Part shown: in pieces, positions 41,208-43,798 of the stretch
How positions within the stretch are numbered: the stretch's first letter is position 1
How the letters are laid out: every line of letters starts with the position of its first letter
From: JAGLCW01 sp964427915
Lineage (GTDB): Bacteria > Caldisericota > Caldisericia > UBA6126
Direction: 5' to 3'
DNA length: 43,798 bases
Assembly: GCA_964427915.1 (NCBI GenBank)
Contig: CAYRWA010000077.1
Span: 1-43,798, forward strand
Program-made: the position numbers and the translations under genes
The notes under the pieces: model-generated
Told to the model about the DNA's origin: nothing
Seen by the model: the letters and a program-made list of their open reading frames with translations, nothing else
Database searches by the model: none

Positions 41208-42110
41208 ATGAAGCCTCGCTATGAAAAAATATCTCTTCTTATTGTGACAGGATATTCGGGTGCTGGTAAAACGCAGTGTCTGAAGCTGTTGGAAGACCTG
41301 GACTATTACTGTGTTGATAATTTGCCTCTGCCCTTGCTTCCCCAGTTTACCGATTTGCTTCTTACGCGTAGTATTGGCAGGCGCCATCAGAATACAGCCA
41401 TTGTCATTGATGTTCGCGGAGGAGATCCTATGGCAGATTTGCAAGAGTATCTTGCGACTCTGCAAGACAAAGAGATTCCCTATACCATCCTATTCTTTGA
41501 AGCATCTGACGAAATTCTTGTACGAAGGTTTTCAGAAACCAGAAGAAAACATCCTCTTTCAGAGGGTAAAGGAAATTTGTCCGCGATCATTACCGAAAAA
41601 GGAATGATGAAGGAGATACGGTCGCATGCAAACTATATCATAGATACAACCCATTTCGGAATCAAAGATTTAAAAGATAAAATCTTGTCGATTGTTTCCT
41701 TTCATGGAGATCCTCAAAGTGTTTCCTTGATGACCATCAACATTATTTCTTTTGGATACAAACGAGGAGTTCCCATCGATGCAGATCTTGTATTTGATGT
41801 ACGCTTTCTACCCAATCCTTTCTATATCGAGGACTTAAAACCTCTTACAGGAATGGATCAAACCATTCAAGAGTTCGTGATAAACAACCACAATGCCTCC
41901 ATTTTTTTGCAGAAAGTCGCCGATTTTCTTACCTTCCTTATTCCCTTATACTACCAAGAAGGCAAAACACAGCTTACAGTGGGCTTTGGTTGTACCGGAG
42001 GCAGGCATCGATCCGTTTCGGTAGCATCTGTTATTACAGAGCTTTTGGTAAAAAAAGGATACAATGCTCGTTTGACGCACCGAGATATTCATGAAGAGGG
42101 TGGCATTTAA
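41208..42110 (+). CDS. rapZ: RapZ/YvcJ-family nucleotide-binding protein
   Basis: A P-loop protein that in E. coli controls glmS through small RNAs and in Bacillus (YvcJ) affects competence; it senses cell-envelope precursor state in the former. 300 residues. Walker A is GYSGAGKT (15-22), followed by DNLPLPLLP. The C-terminal signature is GFGCTGGRHRSVSVA (about 262-276). Its pairing with yvcK, which begins one base before its end, is the conserved Firmicutes arrangement. glmU, in the same UDP-GlcNAc pathway, is elsewhere in the window. The ATG at 41208 has a weak GAGAG upstream. Confidence 0.95.
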   Translation: MKPRYEKISLLIVTGYSGAGKTQCLKLLEDLDYYCVDNLPLPLLPQFTDLLLTRSIGRRHQNTAIVIDVRGGDPMADLQEYLATLQDKEIPYTILFFEASDEILVRRFSETRRKHPLSEGKGNLSAIITEKGMMKEIRSHANYIIDTTHFGIKDLKDKILSIVSFHGDPQSVSLMTINIISFGYKRGVPIDADLVFDVRFLPNPFYIEDLKPLTGMDQTIQEFVINNHNASIFLQKVADFLTFLIPLYYQEGKTQLTVGFGCTGGRHRSVSVASVITELLVKKGYNARLTHRDIHEEGGI

Positions 42111-43474
42111 TGGTATCTAAAAAAAGAAATATGCCTCGCTGGTGGGACCAGTTTTTACGATGGTTTGCACCAGGTATGAAAGTAAAACGATGGATTTTGC
42201 TGATCCTACTTGGCTTCTTCATGCTCGCCGTGGCGGTTATGGTCTTAATCGATTTCACCTCACTAGGAGTCGTAAAACGTGTTTTCATTGATTTTTTAAT
42301 TGACGTATTTGGTAAAAACCGTTTGTATACTCCTGACTGGATGTCACAATTGTTAGGCGTGGTTGTATTGGGGGGTGCTAGTTTTTTTGTTATCCTTGGC
42401 ATCCGCAATCTTCTCCGTTCTGTTGTCGATTCACTTCTGCCCGAAAGAGAAAAAGAGATTTCCGACTTGATTCGAGAATACCGCTTTAAAGATGATATGT
42501 TGAATGTGTTGGTTATAGGGGGAGGAACTGGTATTTACCCCTTTCTTGAAGCCCTGAAAACATTGCCTGTTTCTACAACGGCCATTGTAACCGTTGCAGA
42601 CAATGGAGGAAGCTCGGGAATTCTTCGAAACGAATATTCCATTCCAGCACCAGGAGATATTCGACGAGCACTCATTGCCCTTTCAGATCGCAAATCTGCC
42701 GATTTGGACCATTTGTTCAACTATCGCTTTGAAGAAGGATCTTTGCAAGGACATACGGTTGGTAATCTTATGATTGCTGGCTATACAGAAATGACCGGTG
42801 ATTTTTCCGAATCAATCTATAAAATGAGCCAAATTTTATCTGTCAAAGGAAAAGTGATTCCCTTCACTTTAAACAATCTGACCCTTTGTGCAGAATTTGA
42901 AGATGGTACTGTAGTGCAAGGCGAAGCCGAAATCCACAAAGTTGGAAAATCCATCAAGCGAGTATTCTATGACCCACCTTACTACAAACCTATGATTCGC
43001 GTGATTGAAGAGCTCGATAAAGCTGATATTGTATTAATGGGGCCAGGAAGCTTGTACACAAGCATTCTGCCTTGTTTGATTATCTCTCCCATTGCCGACA
43101 TTCTATTTCAAAGCGATGCCTTGAAAATTTATGTGGCCAATTTGATGACTGAAACAGGAGAAACCGACAATTTATCCGTAACCGGTCATTTGAAAGCACT
43201 TTTCTTCAATGCCGGCAAAAAAGTAGCCGATTACGTTATGATTAACAAAGGCACCATCAATCCTGCCTTGGAAGAGCTATACAAACAGTACCATGCCAAA
43301 CCTGTTTTCCCTGACCTGGAAGCCATTCAAGGCCTGCAGGTAGAACCCTTATTCTATGACTTGGTAGACCCTGCCAGCGACCGCATTCGACATTGCCCCG
43401 ACAAAGTAAAAACAGCCCTTGCCGATATCATCCACAATTTCACTCGCATCCGCGGCAAAAAGGTTCGCTTTTAA
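42110..43474 (+). CDS. yvcK: YvcK/CofD-like gluconeogenesis factor with N-terminal membrane domain
   Basis: YvcK proteins bind UDP-sugars and are needed for growth on gluconeogenic carbon sources and for cell-shape control in Bacillus. 454 residues, about 130 longer than the Bacillus form: an N-terminal extension adds two membrane helices (about 28-49 and 80-98). The Rossmann-like domain starts at about 131 with VLVIGGGTG, then TVADNGGSSGILR and PGDIRRALIAL, and later VLMGPGSLYTSILPCL and NLMTETGETDN. The start overlaps the rapZ stop by one base (TAATG). whiA, the usual third gene, does not follow. Confidence 0.95.
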   Translation: MVSKKRNMPRWWDQFLRWFAPGMKVKRWILLILLGFFMLAVAVMVLIDFTSLGVVKRVFIDFLIDVFGKNRLYTPDWMSQLLGVVVLGGASFFVILGIRNLLRSVVDSLLPEREKEISDLIREYRFKDDMLNVLVIGGGTGIYPFLEALKTLPVSTTAIVTVADNGGSSGILRNEYSIPAPGDIRRALIALSDRKSADLDHLFNYRFEEGSLQGHTVGNLMIAGYTEMTGDFSESIYKMSQILSVKGKVIPFTLNNLTLCAEFEDGTVVQGEAEIHKVGKSIKRVFYDPPYYKPMIRVIEELDKADIVLMGPGSLYTSILPCLIISPIADILFQSDALKIYVANLMTETGETDNLSVTGHLKALFFNAGKKVADYVMINKGTINPALEELYKQYHAKPVFPDLEAIQGLQVEPLFYDLVDPASDRIRHCPDKVKTALADIIHNFTRIRGKKVRF

Positions 43475-43516
43475 CCTTATGACCAAAACAAGCTGAAAAA
43501 ACCGACTTATATTCGC

Positions 43517-43546
43517 AAAGAAGGGGTTAGCTATAACCCCTTCTTT
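43517..43546. terminator. Hairpin after yvcK, probable terminator
   Basis: A perfect 13-bp stem (43517-43529 with 43534-43546; arms AAAGAAGGGGTTA and complement) with loop GCTA. The T tail is short and interrupted, so the intrinsic termination strength is uncertain. Confidence 0.65.
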
Positions 43547-43564
43547 CGTGGCCAGCTGTATCTT

Positions 43565-43653
43565 TTTGGGACTATCCAAACAACACTACGGGTAGACATA
43601 GAGAATTTTTGGACTGTTTTCTAACAGTAGGCACTTTTTTGGAATTATCCAAA
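43565..43653. repeat. Pair of matching inverted repeats TTTGG-N6-CCAAA
   Basis: Two sites, 43565-43580 and 43638-43653, share TTTGG, a 6-nt gap and CCAAA, plus flanking T and C. A half-like TTTTTGGACT lies between them, as does a small hairpin ACTGTT-TTCT-AACAGT (43614-43629). The region holds no credible gene on either strand. Confidence 0.5.
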
Positions 43654-43662
43654 CTATCCATT

Positions 43663-43798
43663 CTACGCAAACATCTGAATTACAACATACGCTGTTAGCG
43701 CTGAGACCAAAATCACAAAAATGGTGGTTGCCAATGTCCATTTTTTTTCGCTTTTCTGAAACGAAGCAAAGGATTCCCACTCACAATTGTTCCAGGAG
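43663..43798 (-). CDS. C-terminal end of a membrane protein, cut by the window edge
   Basis: On the minus strand a frame is open from the window edge to a TAG at 43663-43665 and gives about 44 residues: a polar stretch (SWNNCEWESFASFQKSEKKW) followed by one clear membrane helix (TLATTIFVILVSALTAYVVI) and a short end (QMFA). The polar-basic-helix pattern looks like a genuine tail-anchored or single-helix C-terminus rather than a shadow frame. No family can be named from this fragment. Confidence 0.5.
   Translation of the reverse strand, partial: SWNNCEWESFASFQKSEKKWTLATTIFVILVSALTAYVVIQMFA

Noticed and set aside
43586..43780. 64-aa minus-strand ORF near the window end
   Set aside because: Cys-rich and without family resemblance; the neighbouring frame with a clear membrane helix fits a real gene end better.

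Overview
The window is a dense bacterial chromosome segment of roughly 40% GC. It carries mostly housekeeping genes in tight operons, with no transposase, integrase, CRISPR array or rRNA visible. Several gene orders are those of Firmicutes and related lineages: glyQ-glyS-ppdK-dnaG-rpoD, glmU-prs-rplY(ctc) and rapZ-yvcK. The usual whiA after yvcK is missing, there is no T-box leader before serS or glyQ, and an exosortase-type transpeptidase is present. I therefore suggest a deep-branching or uncultured Firmicutes-like lineage (Caldisericota-like is possible), and I cannot be more precise from the sequence.

Layout. 1-4980: the 3' part of a giant secreted protein ending in a copper-amine-oxidase-like tandem domain, closed by a terminator. 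5039-8279: uvrB-serS. 8287-12434: a tRNA-Ser(UGA) heads an operon with a degenerate CPBP-like membrane protein, polA and coaE. 12420-16844 (minus): a large subtilase with an N-terminal signal peptide and a C-terminal sorting-type tail, then an exosortase-like Cys/Arg/His protein, then a four-helix membrane protein overlapping it. 16970-19473 (minus): tRNA-Ala(GGC) followed by a type IA topoisomerase. 19604-25751: CBS-pair protein, glyQ, glyS, ppdK, terminator. 25769-29266: dnaG and an rpoD with a striking lysine-rich N-terminus. 29267-30302 (minus): a HEAT-like protein and tRNA-Val(GAC). 30359-31713: a proline-rich anchored protein and a lipoprotein. 31799-36839 (minus): lepA, tRNA-Gln(UUG), glmU, prs, rplY. 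36876-39796: purE, purC, a short NfeD and an SPFH/stomatin protein. 39805-43474: an orphan HicB-like protein, mnmA, rapZ, yvcK. 43475-43798: a hairpin, two matching inverted repeats and the C-terminal end of a membrane protein on the minus strand.

The most interesting unit is the subtilase/exosortase/membrane-protein group at 12.4-16.9 kb. It looks like a dedicated, possibly single-substrate, surface-processing system: the protease carries a proline-containing motif, a hydrophobic helix and a basic tail at its extreme C-terminus, and the candidate transpeptidase follows it directly. Other points of note are tRNA genes placed 18-26 nt upstream of protein genes in three cases, several promoters with 16-bp spacers, candidate leaderless starts (exosortase, lepA, hicB-like), a Glu-to-Asp change at the steric-gate position of DNA polymerase I, and a histone-H1-like basic extension on the primary sigma factor.
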